The position numbers and the translations under genes were made by a program. The notes below the pieces were generated by a model, which searched no databases, had not been told where the DNA came from, and worked only from the letters and a program-made list of their open reading frames with translations. A stretch of DNA of 64,000 bases from Lautropia sp. (lineage in GTDB: Bacteria > Pseudomonadota > Gammaproteobacteria > Burkholderiales > Burkholderiaceae_E): NCBI GenBank assembly GCA_030532895.1, contig JAUNKF010000006.1:62001-126000 (forward strand). The letters are read 5' to 3'. This document shows, piece by piece, positions 1 through 10,221 of this stretch (positions are counted from its first letter, which is position 1; the number at the start of each line of letters is the position of its first letter).

Positions 1-260
1 TGCGTGGGCACCAGGATTTCCTTCAGCATCAGCTTCACGCCGTCGGCCAGCGGCTGCAGCAACCCGAAGGGGCCGACCCGGTTCGGGCCGATACGGATAT
101 GCATGTAGCCGATCATCTTTCGCTCCCAGAGCGTTAGATAGGCCACACAGATCATCAGCGGCGCCACGAGCGCCACGATCTTGATCAGGTTCCAGACGAT
201 CGGCCAGGCACCGCCGAGGACGGATTCGCCGGTCTGCGTAAGTGTATCGATCCAGTTCAC
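1..260 (-). CDS. nuoH: NADH-quinone oxidoreductase subunit H, N-terminal part
   Basis: Complex I membrane subunit at the junction with the peripheral arm, next to the quinone site. Only the first 86 or so residues lie in the window; the gene runs off the left edge. The frame reads MNWIDTL, then a hydrophobic helix, then the conserved family signature [20 protein letters not shown], which makes the identification firm. The likely start is GTG at 260-258, overlapping the nuoG stop codon (GTGA), so translation is probably coupled. Last visible member of the minus-strand nuo operon. Confidence 0.93.
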   Translation of the reverse strand, partial: MNWIDTLTQTGESVLGGAWPIVWNLIKIVALVAPLMICVAYLTLWERKMIGYMHIRIGPNRVGPFGLLQPLADGVKLMLKEILVPT

Positions 261-2716
261 TTGACGGCCTCCAGCGTGATCGAGCCAAACAGGTCGGGCA
301 AGCCCGCCACCGCCGGCAGTGCGGCCGGCACCCAGGCCACAGCCGGGGCTACCCGGTCATCGCGCACGAGCGGCAGCACCGCCTCGCCCGCGCCCTGACG
401 CACCCGCACCTGCCCGACACCTGTCAGCCCCAGGCGCGCGATCGTGTCGGCGTTGAGCCGCACGGCAGCGGCCCCCTTGGCATCGGCCGTCTTCTGCAGG
501 CTGACAGCACGCCGCACGACCGGGTCGACCGCATAGATCGGCACACTGGGCAGGCGCTGCAATTCACCCTCGGCCCCCGGCTGGTAAGCCGGCAGGCTCA
601 AGTTGCAATGGTTGCTCAGGTGACGCTTGAAATGCAGCCCATCGACTGGTGCCTGCACGCGCGCGGCACGCCGCAACGCCGCGCCAGGACGGGCCGGTGT
701 GTCTTTCGGCGTGACGGCCTGCACCAACACCTCGGCCGGCTCGATGACGGCAGCCAGCGCACGGGCACGCACTTCCTCGACGTTCTCGAAACCAAACCCC
801 GGAATGCCGGCCAGCGAGCCAAGCACCCGAAGCACCTTCCAGCCCGGACGTGACTGACCCGCCGGCCGAACCACGCCATTGAAAGTCTGCAAGCGCCCTT
901 CCGTGTTGACGAAAGAACCTCCCGTTTCCGTGAAGGGCGTGATGGGCAACAGGCAATCGGCCACCTCCAGCAACTCGGGCGACGCATAAACCGTCGTCGC
1001 GATGACGGTGGATGCCTGTTTCAACGCGGCCCGAGCCGCCACCGGATCGGCCAGATCAAGCGATGGCTCGATCCCATGCAGCAGATAGGCCTGACGTGGC
1101 GACTGGATCATCTGGGCCGCGTTCAGACCCTTGCCACCAGGCACCGGCGTGGCGCCGGCCAGATACCCGCCCACCGAATTGGCTGCCTCGCCGATCAGGC
1201 CGAATCGGGCGTCGGCCACCGAGGCCAGCGCCTGCACCACCTGGGTGATGGCCGCAAACTCGGGGTGCTGCACGACGGCATTGCCCAGCCAGATGGCTCG
1301 GTTCTCCCCCACCATCAGCGCGTCGGCCAGCTCGTTGGCGGCCTGCCCCGGCGTGACGGCGGCATAGGCTTCCGGCACCTTCGCCCCACGCAAGCGCGCA
1401 CAGGCCACGAAGACCTCGATCAGGTACGGCAGCCAGTGACCGGGCGCCACCGCCTGCTGCTCGGCCATCGGCATCAGCCAGTCTTCGATCACGCCATTGA
1501 TCGAGGAGACGGCCGTGCCATGCTTGGCCGCCTGACGCACCCGTGCCGACAGCAGCGGATGATCCTTGCGAAGGAAAGAACCGACGATCAGCAAGGCATC
1601 GAGCTGTCCGGTTTCCTCGATCGTGTGGCCCAACCACGGCACGCCATGACGCTGCGCATCCAGCCCGAAATCGGTCTGACGCAAGCGGAAATCGATGTTG
1701 TCATTGCCCAAGCCTCGCATCAGCTCGCCGCCCAGGTACAGCTCTTCGAGCGTGGACGAGGGTGAGGCCAACATGCCGATGGCGTCCGAACCATGCCGCT
1801 GTGCCACGTCGGCGAGCGCATGCGTGACGTAATCCAACGCCGACTCCCAGGACACTTCCTGCCACTGGTTGTCCTGCTTGATCATCGGCACGAGCAGACG
1901 ATCGGGGGCGTTCAAGCCTTCGTAGGAAAAACGGTCACGATCGGAAATCCAGCACTCATTGACGGCCTCGTGCTCGAAGGGCAGCACCCGTTTGACCTGA
2001 TCCTGCTTCACCTGCACGACGATGTTGGAACCGAGCGAGTCATGCGGGGCCACCGAACGACGGCGCACCAGCTCCCAGGTGCGGGCCTGATAGCGGAAGG
2101 GCTTGCTCGTGAGCGCCCCGACCGGGCACAGATCGATCATGTTGCCCGACAGCTCGGAATCGACCGAACGACCGAGGAAGGTCATGATCTCGGCGTGCTC
2201 GCCTCGGCCTGCCATGCCCAGCTCCATGATGCCGGCCACTTCCTGACCAAAGCGCACGCAGCGGGTGCAATGGATGCAACGAGACATTTCCTCCGACGAC
2301 ACCAGCGGCCCGATGTTCTTGTGGAACACCACGCGCTTTTCTTCCTGGTAGCTGGCGTGCGACATGCCGTAACCCACGGCCAGATCCTGCAACTGGCATT
2401 CGCCGCCCTGATCACAGATCGGGCAATCGAGCGGGTGGTTGATCAGCAGAAACTCCATCACCGCCTGTTGGGCCTCCACCGCCTTGCGCGAGCGGGTATG
2501 CACCTTCATGCCAGCCGTGACAGGGGTGGCACAGGCCGGCAGCGCCTTCGGCGCCTTCTCGACCTCGACCAGACACATCCGGCAACTCGCGGCAATGGAG
2601 AGTTTCTTGTGATAGCAGAAATGCGGCACGTAGACGCCAGCCTCATTGGCCGCATGCATCACCATGCTGCCTTCGGCTACGGATACTGTCCGTCCATCGA
2701 TTTCGACTTCGACCAT
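257..2716 (-). CDS. nuoG: NADH-quinone oxidoreductase subunit G
   Basis: Large iron-sulfur subunit (819 aa) of the complex I peripheral arm, passing electrons from NuoE/F towards NuoB. The N-terminal ferredoxin-like domain has the 2Fe-2S cysteines ([15 protein letters not shown], then C in LPACATPV). This is followed by the segment [18 protein letters not shown] and by [13 protein letters not shown], which carry the 4Fe-4S cluster ligands. The rest is a molybdopterin-oxidoreductase-like domain that carries no cofactor in this family. Start ATG at 2716, 22 bases after the nuoF stop. The start MVEVEIDG matches the usual N-terminus for the family. The C-terminal ~150 residues are less conserved. 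Confidence 0.95.
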   Translation of the reverse strand: MVEVEIDGRTVSVAEGSMVMHAANEAGVYVPHFCYHKKLSIAASCRMCLVEVEKAPKALPACATPVTAGMKVHTRSRKAVEAQQAVMEFLLINHPLDCPICDQGGECQLQDLAVGYGMSHASYQEEKRVVFHKNIGPLVSSEEMSRCIHCTRCVRFGQEVAGIMELGMAGRGEHAEIMTFLGRSVDSELSGNMIDLCPVGALTSKPFRYQARTWELVRRRSVAPHDSLGSNIVVQVKQDQVKRVLPFEHEAVNECWISDRDRFSYEGLNAPDRLLVPMIKQDNQWQEVSWESALDYVTHALADVAQRHGSDAIGMLASPSSTLEELYLGGELMRGLGNDNIDFRLRQTDFGLDAQRHGVPWLGHTIEETGQLDALLIVGSFLRKDHPLLSARVRQAAKHGTAVSSINGVIEDWLMPMAEQQAVAPGHWLPYLIEVFVACARLRGAKVPEAYAAVTPGQAANELADALMVGENRAIWLGNAVVQHPEFAAITQVVQALASVADARFGLIGEAANSVGGYLAGATPVPGGKGLNAAQMIQSPRQAYLLHGIEPSLDLADPVAARAALKQASTVIATTVYASPELLEVADCLLPITPFTETGGSFVNTEGRLQTFNGVVRPAGQSRPGWKVLRVLGSLAGIPGFGFENVEEVRARALAAVIEPAEVLVQAVTPKDTPARPGAALRRAARVQAPVDGLHFKRHLSNHCNLSLPAYQPGAEGELQRLPSVPIYAVDPVVRRAVSLQKTADAKGAAAVRLNADTIARLGLTGVGQVRVRQGAGEAVLPLVRDDRVAPAVAWVPAALPAVAGLPDLFGSITLEAVK

Positions 2717-2738
2717 AACTGTTCCGTATCAAATCTGC

Positions 2739-4088
2739 TCAAACGGCGGTCGACACAAGACAGCGCTTGTGTTCGATGTGGTGTGCGAACTCGTCGCGGT
2801 AATGCTTCAGAAAGCCGCGAACCGGCATGGCAGCGGCATCGCCCAGTGCGCAGATCGTGCGCCCCTGGATGTTGGCTGCCACCCGATCGAGCTGATCCAG
2901 GTCTTCCGGGCGCCCCTGGCCATGCTCGATCCGGTGCACGATCCGATAGAGCCAGCCGGTACCCTCCCGGCAAGGCGTGCACTGCCCACAGCTTTCGTGC
3001 TGGTAGAAGTAAGAGAGGCGCTCCAGGCTGCGCACCGCGCAGCGCGTCTCGTCCATGACGATGACCGCCCCCGAGCCAAGCATCGAGCCGGCCTTCGAGA
3101 TGGCGTCATAGTCCATCGTCAGATCCATCATCATGTCGCCAGGGATGACGGGCGACGAGGAACCACCGGGGATCACCATCTTCAGCTTGCGCCCATAGCG
3201 CACACCGCCTGCCAGCTGCAGCAGCTTGGCAAAGGGGGTGCCCATCGGGATTTCGTAGTTGCCCGGCAGCTCGACATCGCCACCGATCGAGAAGATCTTC
3301 GTGCCGCCGTTGTTGGGCTTGCCCGCCTCCAGATAAGCCTGGCCACCGTTGCGGATGATCCAGGGCACGGCCGCGAAGGTTTCGGTATTGTTGATGGTGG
3401 TGGGCTTGCCATAGAGGCCGAAACTGGCCGGGAATGGCGGTTTGAAGCGCGGCTGACCCTTCTTGCCTTCCAGCGATTCGAGCAAGGCCGTTTCCTCGCC
3501 ACAGATGTAGGCGCCAAAACCGTGGTGCCCATGCAGCTGGAACGAAAAATCGGTACCGAGGATGTTGTCGCCCAGATAACCGGCTGCCCGCGCCTCGGCC
3601 AGCGCCTCTTCAAAGCGCTCATAGACGCGAAAGATCTCGCCGTGAATGTAGTTGTAGCCGGCGGTGATGCCCATCGCGTAGGCCGCGATCGTCATCCCTT
3701 CGATGACGATATGCGGGTTGTAGCGCAGGATGTCCCGATCCTTGAAGGTGCCCGGCTCCCCCTCGTCCGAATTGCAGACAAGGTATTTCTGGCCTGGAAA
3801 CTGCCGCGGCATGAAGCTCCACTTCAAGCCAGTGGGAAAACCCGCCCCACCCCGGCCCCGCAGCCCCGATGCCTTGATCTCCGCGATCACTTCTTCGGGC
3901 GTCATCGGCGGGTTGCCATCCTTGCCCAGCACGCGCTTGAGTGCCTGATAGCCCCCGCGTGCCTCGTAATCCTTCAACCCCCAGCCATCGGCCGAATGCA
4001 GGCCCGCGAAAATCTGCGGGTTGATGTGGCGTCCATGAAAACAGGTTTCATGAGCCTTCGCGTCGATCTTCAGATCCCTTGCTCCCAT
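2739..4088 (-). CDS. nuoF: NADH-quinone oxidoreductase subunit F
   Basis: NADH- and FMN-binding subunit of complex I (449 aa), where NADH is oxidised. It shows the glycine-rich [13 protein letters not shown] segment for FMN/NADH binding near residue 95, the conserved [15 protein letters not shown] segment, and the C-terminal 4Fe-4S motif [11 protein letters not shown] followed by a further Cys in RTICALGD. Length is normal. It lies 7 bases after the nuoE stop, in the expected E-F-G order. Confidence 0.96.
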   Translation of the reverse strand: MGARDLKIDAKAHETCFHGRHINPQIFAGLHSADGWGLKDYEARGGYQALKRVLGKDGNPPMTPEEVIAEIKASGLRGRGGAGFPTGLKWSFMPRQFPGQKYLVCNSDEGEPGTFKDRDILRYNPHIVIEGMTIAAYAMGITAGYNYIHGEIFRVYERFEEALAEARAAGYLGDNILGTDFSFQLHGHHGFGAYICGEETALLESLEGKKGQPRFKPPFPASFGLYGKPTTINNTETFAAVPWIIRNGGQAYLEAGKPNNGGTKIFSIGGDVELPGNYEIPMGTPFAKLLQLAGGVRYGRKLKMVIPGGSSSPVIPGDMMMDLTMDYDAISKAGSMLGSGAVIVMDETRCAVRSLERLSYFYQHESCGQCTPCREGTGWLYRIVHRIEHGQGRPEDLDQLDRVAANIQGRTICALGDAAAMPVRGFLKHYRDEFAHHIEHKRCLVSTAV

Positions 4089-4095
4089 GCCCGCC

Positions 4096-4620
4096 TCAAT
4101 CCTTGTTCTTCAACTTCAGCTCATCGATCAGCGCATCGAGCTTCGCGTTGTCCATGAAGCTCTCGACACGCTTGTCGTTGATCAGACAGATCGGCGCATC
4201 GGCGCAGGAACCCAGGCACTCGGTCTCGATCAGCGTGAAACGGCCATCCGGCGTCGTCTCGCCATACTCGATGCCGAGTTTTTCCTTCAGATACTCGCCT
4301 GCCGTGTCCCCCTGGCGCAGCGCACAGGGCAAACAGGTACAGACACCGATCTTCCAGGTGCCAACCTCCTTCATGTTGTACATGTTGTAGAAAGTGGCAA
4401 CCTCGTACACGGCCACCGGTGGCATCGACAGGTAATCGGCGATGTCATCGATGACGGCCGGCGAGATCCAGCCGATCTCGTCCTGCGCGATGGTCAGCGA
4501 TGACATCACGGCCGACTGCTTCTGCTCGGGCGGATACTTGGCGACTTCACGGTCGATGCGCCGATAGGCATCGGCCGACAGCAGGCGCTTGACCGGTGTG
4601 GCTTTCATTACCGTTGTCAT
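4096..4620 (-). CDS. nuoE: NADH-quinone oxidoreductase subunit E
   Basis: 24-kDa-type thioredoxin-fold subunit (174 aa) of complex I that carries a 2Fe-2S cluster and pairs with NuoF. The four ligand cysteines are visible as CTCLPC (first pair, C-x4-C spacing) and CLGSC (C-x3-C). Its ATG at 4620 overlaps the nuoD stop (ATGA), indicating translational coupling. Length is typical. Confidence 0.96.
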   Translation of the reverse strand: MTTVMKATPVKRLLSADAYRRIDREVAKYPPEQKQSAVMSSLTIAQDEIGWISPAVIDDIADYLSMPPVAVYEVATFYNMYNMKEVGTWKIGVCTCLPCALRQGDTAGEYLKEKLGIEYGETTPDGRFTLIETECLGSCADAPICLINDKRVESFMDNAKLDALIDELKLKNKD

Positions 4621-5870
4621 CGATCGATTTCTCCGAACACGATGTCCTGCGTGCCGATGATGGTGACCACATCGGCCAGCATGTGCCCACGGGACATTTC
4701 ATCCAACGCCTGCAGATGCACGAAACCGGGGGCGCGAATCTTCATCCGATAAGGCTTGTTGGCGCCGTCGGAAACCATGTAGATGCCGAACTCCCCTTTG
4801 GGGTGCTCCACCGCCGCATAGGCTTCGGACTCGGGCACGTGCATGCCCTCGCTGAAATACTTGAAGTGGTGGATCAGCTCTTCCATGTTGCTCTTCATCG
4901 CAACACGCGAGGGCGGCGCCACCTTGAGGTTGTCGATCATGATCGGGCCAGGATTCTGGCGCAGCCAGTCGACACATTGCTTGATGATGCGGTTGCTCTG
5001 ACGCATCTCGGCCACCCGCACGAGGTAGCGGTCATAGCAATCACCATTGACCCCGACCGGGATGTCGAAATCGAGCCGGTCGTACACCTCGTAGGGCTGC
5101 ATCTTGCGCAGATCCCAGACGACCCCCGAACCGCGCAACATCGGCCCGGTAAGACCCAGTGCCTTGGCACGCTCAGGTTCGACGACGCCGATCCCCACCA
5201 GACGCTGCTTCCAGATCCGGTTGTCGGTGAGCAGCGTTTCGTACTCGTCCACGCAACCGGGGAAACGCTCGGTAAAGGACTCGATGAAATCGAGCAGCGA
5301 ACCGGAACGTTCCAGATTGAGCGCCTTGGCCTTGCTCTCCGACAGGCGCTTGCCTGCCTGATACTGCGGCATCACGCCGGGAAGGTCGCCATCCAGGCCC
5401 CCCGGTCGGTAATAGGCCGCGTGCATCCGCGCCCCCGACACCGCCTCATAACAGTCGAACAGCGCCTCCCGCTCACGGAAGGCGTAAAGCAGCACGGCCA
5501 TGGCCCCCACGTCGAGGGCATGTGCGCCAATCCACATCAGGTGGTTCAGGAGCCGTGTGATCTCGTCGAACATCACACGGATGTACTGCGCACGGATGGG
5601 CACCTCGATGCCGAGCATCCGTTCGACCGCCATCACGTAGGCGTGCTCGTTACACATCATCGACACGTAATCGAGTCGATCCATGTAGGGCAGCGCCTGC
5701 AGATAAGTACGGGTTTCGGCAAGCTTTTCCGTTGCCCGATGTAGCAACCCGATGTGCGGGTCGGCCCGTTCGATGACTTCGCCATCCATTTCGAGCACCA
5801 GACGCAACACGCCATGCGCGGCCGGGTGCTGAGGGCCAAAGTTGAGGGTGTAGTTCTTGATCTCGGCCAT
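4617..5870 (-). CDS. nuoD: NADH-quinone oxidoreductase subunit D
   Basis: 49-kDa-type subunit (417 aa), which forms the quinone pocket together with NuoB. The start is taken at 5870 ([20 protein letters not shown]), the conserved N-terminus; the open frame extends further upstream but that part overlaps nuoC and does not look like this family. Conserved segments include [26 protein letters not shown]-type HRATEKL and the C-terminal DIVFGEIDR. The nuoC stop is 7 bases upstream. Confidence 0.96.
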   Translation of the reverse strand: MAEIKNYTLNFGPQHPAAHGVLRLVLEMDGEVIERADPHIGLLHRATEKLAETRTYLQALPYMDRLDYVSMMCNEHAYVMAVERMLGIEVPIRAQYIRVMFDEITRLLNHLMWIGAHALDVGAMAVLLYAFREREALFDCYEAVSGARMHAAYYRPGGLDGDLPGVMPQYQAGKRLSESKAKALNLERSGSLLDFIESFTERFPGCVDEYETLLTDNRIWKQRLVGIGVVEPERAKALGLTGPMLRGSGVVWDLRKMQPYEVYDRLDFDIPVGVNGDCYDRYLVRVAEMRQSNRIIKQCVDWLRQNPGPIMIDNLKVAPPSRVAMKSNMEELIHHFKYFSEGMHVPESEAYAAVEHPKGEFGIYMVSDGANKPYRMKIRAPGFVHLQALDEMSRGHMLADVVTIIGTQDIVFGEIDR

Positions 5871-5877
5871 GTTCAGC

Positions 5878-6489
5878 TCACTGGTCGCTGCTGGAGACAC
5901 CGTCCGCGTAGCCAGGCTCACGCACGACACGGGGTACATTCTCCCTGGGTTCGATGGTGACCGGTTGGTAGACGACGCGCTTGAGCTGCTCGTCGTAACG
6001 CATTTCCGTGTAGCCGGAAATGGGGAAATCCTTGCGGAACGGATGCCCGATGAAACCGTAATCGGTGAGAATTCGACGCAGATCAGGATGGCCCATGAAG
6101 ACGATGCCGAACAGGTCGAAGGCTTCGCGCTCGAACCAGTTGGCACAGGGCCATATCTCGGTGACGGACTCGATCAGCGGGTTCTCGTCATCCGAACAGA
6201 AAGCCCGAAGCCGCAAGCGCTGGTTGTTTTTCAAGCTCAACAGCTGCAACACCACGGCAAAACGCGGGCCGTCCCAGACGGCATTACCGTACGTGGCGTA
6301 ATCGATGCCACAGAGGTCGATCATCATCTCGAAACCGAGACGAGGGTCATCCCGCAAACGCTCGCAGACGACCCGATGACAGTCTGCGCTGATTTCAACC
6401 GTGACTTCACCCAAGGCGGTGGACAGGCCCAGGATCCGCTCGCCGAGCGCATCCTGCAGAGCCGCTACCAGTGCTTCGTTCTTTTTCAT
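5878..6489 (-). CDS. nuoC: NADH-quinone oxidoreductase subunit C
   Basis: 30-kDa-type peripheral subunit (203 aa) that helps assemble the quinone-binding arm. Recognised by the family signature [33 protein letters not shown] around residues 120-155. Separate from nuoD, as in most betaproteobacteria (not the fused nuoCD of enterobacteria). It follows nuoB by only 2 bases. Confidence 0.96.
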   Translation of the reverse strand: MKKNEALVAALQDALGERILGLSTALGEVTVEISADCHRVVCERLRDDPRLGFEMMIDLCGIDYATYGNAVWDGPRFAVVLQLLSLKNNQRLRLRAFCSDDENPLIESVTEIWPCANWFEREAFDLFGIVFMGHPDLRRILTDYGFIGHPFRKDFPISGYTEMRYDEQLKRVVYQPVTIEPRENVPRVVREPGYADGVSSSDQ

Positions 6490-6491
6490 GG

Positions 6492-6968
6492 TCAGCGCGC
6501 AATGGTGTAGGTTTCCCGAATCTTGCGCTGCAACTGCACAACGCCATAGATCAGTGCTTCGGCCGTGGGCGGACAGCCCGGCACATAGATGTCGACCGGC
6601 ACGATCCGGTCACAGCCCCGCACCACTGAATACGAGTAGTGGTAGTAGCCACCACCATTGGCACAGGAACCCATCGAGATCACCCAGCGCGGCTCGGGCA
6701 TCTGATCATAGACCTTGCGTAATGCCGGCGCCATCTTGTTGCACAGTGTGCCCGCCACGATCATCACGTCGGAATGACGTGGACTGGGGCGAAAGATCAT
6801 GCCAAAACGGTCGAGGTCGTAGCGCGATGCGCCTGCATGAATCATCTCGACCGCACAACAAGCCAGACCGAAAGTCATCGACCAGAGCGAACCGGTTCGC
6901 GTCCAGTTGATCAGCTTGTCGAGATTCGTGGTGACGAATCCTTCGTTAAAAACGCCCTCGATACTCAT
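6492..6968 (-). CDS. nuoB: NADH-quinone oxidoreductase subunit B
   Basis: PSST-type subunit (158 aa) carrying cluster N2, the last cluster before quinone. Ligand cysteines are visible in [11 protein letters not shown] (tandem Cys), MGSCANGGG and [11 protein letters not shown]. The start [11 protein letters not shown] at 6968 matches the betaproteobacterial family; the open frame continues upstream into the nuoA-nuoB spacer without family similarity. The 117-base gap from nuoA is long for this operon but shows no obvious terminator. Confidence 0.96.
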   Translation of the reverse strand: MSIEGVFNEGFVTTNLDKLINWTRTGSLWSMTFGLACCAVEMIHAGASRYDLDRFGMIFRPSPRHSDVMIVAGTLCNKMAPALRKVYDQMPEPRWVISMGSCANGGGYYHYSYSVVRGCDRIVPVDIYVPGCPPTAEALIYGVVQLQRKIRETYTIAR

Positions 6969-7085
6969 GAAGATTCCACCGAAAACAGGTGACCGCCCCA
7001 ACCCAAGACGGCAACCGGCACAGCACAGAAACGACAAACAATACGCAGAAAAAAACAGAGGTCTGCAACCAGACCTCGATGAAAC

Positions 7086-7445
7086 TTACTCCCAATCCAG
7101 GGCACCTTTGCCCCACTCGTAGACGAAACCGACCACCAGAATGGTGAGGAAAACCATCATGGACATGAAGCCGGCAAAGCCGATGGTGCCCAGCGAAACA
7201 GCCCACGGAAACAGGAAGGCGATTTCAAGATCAAAGAGGATGAACAGGATCGCCACCAGGTAATAACGGATGTCGACCTGCATTCGGGCATCACCAAATG
7301 CCTCGAAACCACATTCGTAAGCGGAGAGTTTTTCCGGGTCAGGACGGGAAGGACCCAGCAGCTTGCCAATCAGCATCGGGGCGATGCCTACCAGTGCGCC
7401 AACAATGAGGAAGAGCAAGACCGGCAGATAGTTGCTTAATTCCAC
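7086..7445 (-). CDS. nuoA: NADH-quinone oxidoreductase subunit A
   Basis: Small membrane subunit (119 aa) of complex I and first gene of the operon. Three hydrophobic helices are visible. The loop has the conserved [14 protein letters not shown] and [22 protein letters not shown] segments. SD-like GGAGG lies just upstream of the start on the minus strand. Confidence 0.96.
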   Translation of the reverse strand: MELSNYLPVLLFLIVGALVGIAPMLIGKLLGPSRPDPEKLSAYECGFEAFGDARMQVDIRYYLVAILFILFDLEIAFLFPWAVSLGTIGFAGFMSMMVFLTILVVGFVYEWGKGALDWE

Positions 7446-7523
7446 AATCTCCTCCTAGCGCTTCAAGCCAGAGAAAATCCGGTTAGCCACCTGAGCGACT
7501 GGAACCGGATCTTGAGCATTCGT

Positions 7524-7608
7524 TGGTGCCGACGGCGAGACTCGAACTCGCACAGCTTTCGCCACTACCCCCTCAAGATAGCGTGTCTACCAATTTCACC
7601 ACGTCGGC
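7524..7608 (-). tRNA. tRNA-Leu (anticodon GAG)
   Basis: An 85-nt type II tRNA read on the minus strand. The 7-bp acceptor stem GCCGACG/CGTCGGC is perfect, followed by A and an encoded CCA. The D-arm has GGTAGACACGC, the anticodon region CTTGAGG gives GAG, the long variable arm contains a GGC-GAAA-GCT hairpin, and the T-arm has GTTCGAGTC. It closely resembles enterobacterial leuU. Its position between secG and nuoA is the usual one in proteobacteria. Confidence 0.95.
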
Positions 7609-7788
7609 AATGCGGCCATTCTACTGTGTTTTTATGGAAGGTGCGAGCCACCTGCCATTGATTTTGCACCGCAGCAGAACCGTTCCGTTCAAGAAAATCA
7701 ATGACCGAACAGAAGGCCGTTTTCAGGCTCGTGAATCAGCCCGAGAACGGCATTCTACGCCATACACGGGCCGAGTCACGTCAAGTTG

Positions 7789-8199
7789 TCATTTTGCAAC
7801 ACCCTCACCTGCCGGGCCTTCCGGCACTGCAGCATCAGCCGCACCAGGCGGCACGGCAGAAGCCTCGCCAGGCAGCGAGGGCACCGAGGTATCGGCCGCC
7901 GGCACGTCGACGTTTTCCATCAGGCTGCCACCCGAAGCAGCACCATCACGGGAACCACCCGGATGGGCAATGAAAGCAAGCGCCACGGTGCTGACGAAGA
8001 AGATGGTGGCCAGAATGCCCGTCATGCGCGACAGGAAGTTGGCCGAGCCAGTGGCACCGAAGAGGCTACCCGATGCACCGGAACCAAACGCGGCCCCCAT
8101 GTCGGCGCCCTTGCCATGCTGCAGCAAAACCAGCAGGATGACGCCCAGGGCAGACAGCACGAGCAATGCCAGTGCCACGGTATGAAAGATGTCGTTCAT
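7789..8199 (-). CDS. secG: Protein-export membrane protein SecG
   Basis: Small auxiliary subunit of the SecYEG translocon (136 aa). It has two membrane helices (about residues 3-23 and 55-75) joined by the conserved loop LLQHGKGADMGAAFGSGASGSLFG. The tail is rich in Ala, Pro and Gly, as in other betaproteobacterial SecG. Start MNDIFHTV at 8199 is chosen on family similarity; it lies 16 bases after the tpiA stop. Confidence 0.94.
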   Translation of the reverse strand: MNDIFHTVALALLVLSALGVILLVLLQHGKGADMGAAFGSGASGSLFGATGSANFLSRMTGILATIFFVSTVALAFIAHPGGSRDGAASGGSLMENVDVPAADTSVPSLPGEASAVPPGAADAAVPEGPAGEGVAK

Positions 8200-8215
8200 C
8201 AAATGAATCCTGTGA

Positions 8216-8992
8216 TCAGGCTGCGCTGCTGACGGCAGCCTGGCAAATACCCACAAATTCGCTGGCCACCAGCGAAGCCCCACCGATCAGGCCGCCATCG
8301 ACATCGGCGCCGGCGAACAGCTCGGCCGCATTGGATGCCTTGACCGAGCCACCGTAGAGAATACGAACCGAGGGCGTCGCAGCATAGCCACTGGCCGCCA
8401 GACGATCACGCAGGAAAGCGTGAACGGCCTGCGCCTGCTCGGGCGTGGCCGTCAGGCCCGTGCCAATGGCCCAGACCGGCTCATAGGCCAACACGAAAGC
8501 CGAGGCCGGCTGACGCTCGATCACCGGCAATACCGCATCGAGCTGGCGCGCCAGCGCCACTTCGGTATCCCCCGTCTTGCGCTCCTCCAGCGTCTCACCG
8601 ATGCAGATGACCGGAATCAGGCCGGCATCGATCGCCACCTGTGCCTTCGTGGCCACCACCTCGTCGGTTTCACCATAGAGCTGACGACGCTCGGAATGGC
8701 CAACCAGCACCCAGCGGCAGCCCAGATCGGTCAGCATGCCGGCGGACACTTCACCGGTGAAAGCACCGTCCTGCTGCGTGGAGAGGTTTTGCGCCCCCAC
8801 GGTGACGGGCGAATCGGCCGTCTGTGCCATCACGGCCGACAGAAACGGGAACGGCGGGCAGACGGCCACATCGATGGTATCGAAACCGCTGGCCAACGAG
8901 GTCTTCAGCGAGGACAGCAATGCTTCGTTGGCTGCCGAGCGACCGTTCATTTTCCAGTTGCCCATGACCAGCGGGCGACGTTTATCTGGCAT
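8216..8992 (-). CDS. tpiA: Triosephosphate isomerase
   Basis: Interconverts dihydroxyacetone phosphate and glyceraldehyde 3-phosphate (258 aa). Catalytic features are visible: GNWKMNG with the active Lys near residue 14, GHSERR with the catalytic His, and AYEPVWAIGTG with the catalytic Glu and mobile loop, then YGGSVK for phosphate binding. Normal length; first gene of the tpiA-secG-tRNA-nuo string. Confidence 0.96.
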   Translation of the reverse strand: MPDKRRPLVMGNWKMNGRSAANEALLSSLKTSLASGFDTIDVAVCPPFPFLSAVMAQTADSPVTVGAQNLSTQQDGAFTGEVSAGMLTDLGCRWVLVGHSERRQLYGETDEVVATKAQVAIDAGLIPVICIGETLEERKTGDTEVALARQLDAVLPVIERQPASAFVLAYEPVWAIGTGLTATPEQAQAVHAFLRDRLAASGYAATPSVRILYGGSVKASNAAELFAGADVDGGLIGGASLVASEFVGICQAAVSSAA

Positions 8993-9097
8993 GACTATTC
9001 TTGAGATGAATAAGTGAAGGGGCCGTTATGAATGAACCGCGATCGGCGCGGCCATGCAATGATTGCAACGGGATCAACCCGAATTTTATCCCCCGGC

Positions 9098-9123
9098 AAA
9101 AAAGGGGGTCAAACCAGACCCCC
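9098..9123 (-). terminator. Rho-independent terminator downstream of pssA
   Basis: On the minus strand a perfect 7-bp stem GGGGGTC/GACCCCC with a 6-nt loop is followed directly by six T residues. It starts 13 bases after the pssA stop codon, so it should end the pssA transcript and insulate tpiA. Confidence 0.85.
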
Positions 9124-9135
9124 GCTGCGTCTCAA

Positions 9136-10107
9136 CTAAGCAGACGCCCTGTTCTGCTTCTGTGCCTGCCGTTTCTTCTGCCGGCGTAGCAGCAACGCCA
9201 CATGACCCGACACCCCATAACAGGTGAAGAGCAGGAACAGGATGCTCGGTGGATCGGAGGACACCAGTACCAGCGCCAGCATGATCAGGATCAACACGAC
9301 GAAGGGCACGCTGCGGCGCAGGTTGAAATCCTTGAAGGAGTAAAACGGTGAGTTGGAAACCATGCTGAGACCCGCATACACCGTCATGATCCAGGCCAGC
9401 CAGCCCAGATCCGCCCCGGTAGCCACGATCCAGTTGGCATCCCGCCAATCGGTGGCCACCCAGACAAGCCCGGCCACCAGCGCAGCCGCTGCCGGGCTGG
9501 GCAGGCCCTGGAAGAAGCGCTTGTCGATCACCTGGATATTGGTGTTGAAGCGCGCGAGCCGAAGCGCCGCCCCCGCCACATAGACGAAGGCCGCCAGCCA
9601 TCCCCACTGGCCCATGCCCGTCATCGCCCACGAATAGATCACGAGCGCCGGCGCCGCACCAAAGGACAGCACATCGGCCAATGAATCATATTGTTCACCG
9701 AAAGCACTCTGACTGTTGGTCAGGCGCGCCACCCGCCCATCCATGCCATCGAAAAACATGGCCACGAAGATGGCAATGGCCGCGTGCTCGAAACGGCCGT
9801 TCATCGCCATCACGATGGCATAGAAACCTGCAAACAGGTTGCCCGTCGTGAACAGGTTGGGCAACAGGTAAATGCCACGCCGCCGCCGGGGGCCAGGCGC
9901 CGGGTGCTCGATGTCATGCACCTCGCCATCATCGATTGGCATCTGCCCCGCGCGGGCCGATGCCTTGGCAGCCTCTTGCGCCGATTCGCTGCGCGTCATC
10001 GAGGCGGCGGCGTACTTGCTGCGCCTGAGCTTGAAGGTGTTGAGCGTCGTCGGTTGCGCCTGGGTGCTCACAGAGGCGCCTTCAGGCTTGCTCGATACTT
10101 CCGTCAT
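9136..10107 (-). CDS. pssA: CDP-diacylglycerol--serine O-phosphatidyltransferase
   Basis: Membrane enzyme making phosphatidylserine from CDP-diacylglycerol and serine, the step before phosphatidylethanolamine. It carries the CDP-alcohol phosphatidyltransferase signature DGMDGRVARL-x8-GEQYDSLAD (D-G-x2-A-R-x8-G-x3-D-x3-D) around residue 145, and about six to eight hydrophobic segments. The first ~80 residues are an acidic/basic, low-complexity extension before RRRRGIYLLPNLFTTGN where the conserved domain begins. ATG at 10107 is chosen over a TTG one codon upstream. A phosphatidylserine decarboxylase gene, a common neighbour of pssA in this order, is not seen here. Confidence 0.92.
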   Translation of the reverse strand: MTEVSSKPEGASVSTQAQPTTLNTFKLRRSKYAAASMTRSESAQEAAKASARAGQMPIDDGEVHDIEHPAPGPRRRRGIYLLPNLFTTGNLFAGFYAIVMAMNGRFEHAAIAIFVAMFFDGMDGRVARLTNSQSAFGEQYDSLADVLSFGAAPALVIYSWAMTGMGQWGWLAAFVYVAGAALRLARFNTNIQVIDKRFFQGLPSPAAAALVAGLVWVATDWRDANWIVATGADLGWLAWIMTVYAGLSMVSNSPFYSFKDFNLRRSVPFVVLILIMLALVLVSSDPPSILFLLFTCYGVSGHVALLLRRQKKRQAQKQNRASA

Positions 10108-10152
10108 CAAAAAATCCGTTCCTGAATGAAAATGTACGGCCAGTCGTGGCTA

Positions 10153-10170
10153 GCGCGTCTCATGCACGTG
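10153..10170. repeat. Dispersed intergenic motif, copy 1
   Basis: Near-match to the recurring motif GCGTGTCATGCAC. It lies between pssA and the dioxygenase gene, and an inverted copy follows at 10208-10223, giving a palindromic pair about 40 bases apart. Confidence 0.45.
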
Positions 10171-10221
10171 CGCCCCCACCCAACGGGACTTTCCTGCGGA
10201 CAGACAAGGGCATGACACGCG